In this document: positions 51,942 through 52,278 of the stretch, piece by piece
Layout: every line of letters starts with the position of its first letter
Numbering within the stretch: the stretch's first letter is position 1
Assembly (NCBI GenBank): GCA_017407325.1
Contig: JAFQWV010000025.1
Coordinates: 1-52,278, forward strand
Direction: 5' to 3'
Length of the DNA stretch: 52,278 nucleotides
Source of the DNA: Clostridia bacterium
Lineage (GTDB): Bacteria > Bacillota > Clostridia > Christensenellales > Borkfalkiaceae
The notes under the pieces: generated by a model
Database searches by the model: none
What the model saw: the letters and a program-made list of their open reading frames with translations, nothing else
What the model was told of the DNA's origin: nothing
Translations under genes and position numbers: made by a program

Positions 51942-52278
51942 AACGATTTATTTCGTTGAAAAACCCACACAACGCCAAGCGTATATCTTTTAGTGAAATA
52001 TTTGGCTTGCCAAATGTGAAATAATGTATAAATACATTGTGAAATATTGCTTTCGCAATGTGAAATGAAATAAATCTAAACACGCCGTAGGCATTTCACT
52101 TGCCAATGGCAAATTTCACGCACGAAGTGTATTTCACAAATCGTGCAACGATTTATTTCGTTGAAAAACCCACACAACGCCAAGCGTATATCTTTTAGTG
52201 AAATATTTGGCTTGCCAAATGTGAAATAATGTATAAATACATTGTGAAATATTGCTTTCGCAATGTGAAATGAAATAA
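51942..52278. repeat. 205-bp tandem repeat, about 1.6 copies, truncated by the window end
   Basis: Bases 51942-52073 are identical to 52147-52278 over 132 positions, a tandem repeat with a period of 205 bases; the second copy is cut by the window end. The stretch 51901-52278 contains no gene. Such an exact repeat at a sequence end suggests an assembly break inside a longer array, so the true copy number is unknown. The first copy begins inside hairpin 1' of the unit described in the next entry. Confidence 0.93.
51993..52161. repeat. Nested linker-hairpin array (ladder of hairpins with complementary linkers)
   Basis: Left half: linker GTGAAAT at 51993, 52016, 52039 and 52060, separated by hairpins at 52000-52015 (ATTTGGC-TT-GCCAAAT), 52023-52038 (AATGTAT-AA-ATACATT) and 52046-52059 (ATTGC-TTTC-GCAAT). 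Apex: AT-rich stretch and GCC-GTA-GGC (52084-52092). Right half: linker ATTTCAC at 52093, 52113, 52131 and a degenerate ATTTCGT at 52155, separated by TTGCC-AAT-GGCAA (52100-52112), GCAC-GAA-GTGT (52120-52130) and AAATCGT-GCA-ACGATTT (52138-52154). The four left linkers are complementary to the four right ones in mirror order, while the hairpin arms are all different. An ACGC-CAA-GCGT hairpin (51972-51982) lies outside the linkers. Confidence 0.9.

Noticed and set aside
51942..52278. Repeats at the right end as a CRISPR array
   Set aside because: The repeat period is 205 bases and the intervening sequence is also identical between copies; the short GTGAAAT elements are too short and too closely spaced, and no cas gene is present.
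50778..52278. Diversity-generating retroelement
   Set aside because: The four-helix-bundle protein is Avd-like, but no reverse transcriptase or template/variable repeat pair is found within the window.

Overview
This is a low-GC bacterial chromosome segment whose genes point to an anaerobic Firmicute of the class Clostridia, probably an uncultured gut lineage. The evidence is the set of Firmicute-type systems present: McsA/McsB/ClpC with a YwlE-type arginine phosphatase, the CdaA di-AMP cyclase, DnaD/DnaI helicase loading, an HrcA-type CIRCE operator, 6S RNA, formate-tetrahydrofolate ligase and a 2-hydroxyacyl-CoA-dehydratase-type activase. The exact order or family is inference. Nearly everything is on the minus strand. 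The only plus-strand units are dnaD-dnaI-membrane protein and the 6S RNA.

Layout, left to right. (1) 1-8000, read leftward: mcsA-mcsB-clpC, then a TIM-barrel sugar isomerase, pgi, a PL6 polysaccharide-lyase lipoprotein and the first codons of a further gene. (2) 8.1-15.8 kb: a long tightly packed housekeeping run, lepB-degV-pepF-dnaB-sua5-ywlE-rpiB-galU, ended by a terminator. (3) 15.8-21.3 kb: sbcD-sbcC and an alpha/beta-hydrolase-fold protein without the usual serine. (4) 21.4-24.4 kb, plus strand: dnaD-dnaI-membrane protein, convergent with cdaA and a 42-residue gene that looks like only the membrane anchor of CdaR. (5) 25.5-30.2 kb: a nuclease-less comEC with holA, divergent from a 6S RNA gene, then htpG under a CIRCE element. 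(6) 30.3-37.2 kb: an unknown lipoprotein, a cobalamin riboswitch with a DUF4430 lipoprotein and an ECF S-component, a DUF3737 beta-helix protein, two small membrane proteins, nnr and fhs. (7) 37.3-45.5 kb: a complete-looking his operon (hisZGDCBHAF-IE) headed by a TrpR-like regulator and trailed by an amidase. (8) 45.6-50.6 kb: a VTT membrane protein and a two-protein activase/dehydratase pair. (9) 50.8-52.3 kb: a methyltransferase and a four-helix-bundle (S23-like) gene abutting an unusual multi-hairpin tandem repeat that runs off the window.

How the parts connect. The window holds both the writer (McsB) and the likely eraser (YwlE) of protein-arginine phosphorylation plus the ClpC unfoldase, but no ctsR. 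DnaB, DnaD, DnaI and HolA together cover helicase loading and the sliding-clamp loader. The his operon gives the route from PRPP/ATP to histidine except the histidinol-phosphate phosphatase. The riboswitch-lipoprotein-S-component set is a plausible vitamin B12 uptake unit.

The most unusual structure is at the right end: a 205-bp tandem unit made of small, mutually unrelated hairpins separated by an invariant 7-bp linker, GTGAAAT on one half and its complement ATTTCAC on the other, in mirror order, so that the whole unit could fold as a ladder of four-way junctions next to the four-helix-bundle gene.
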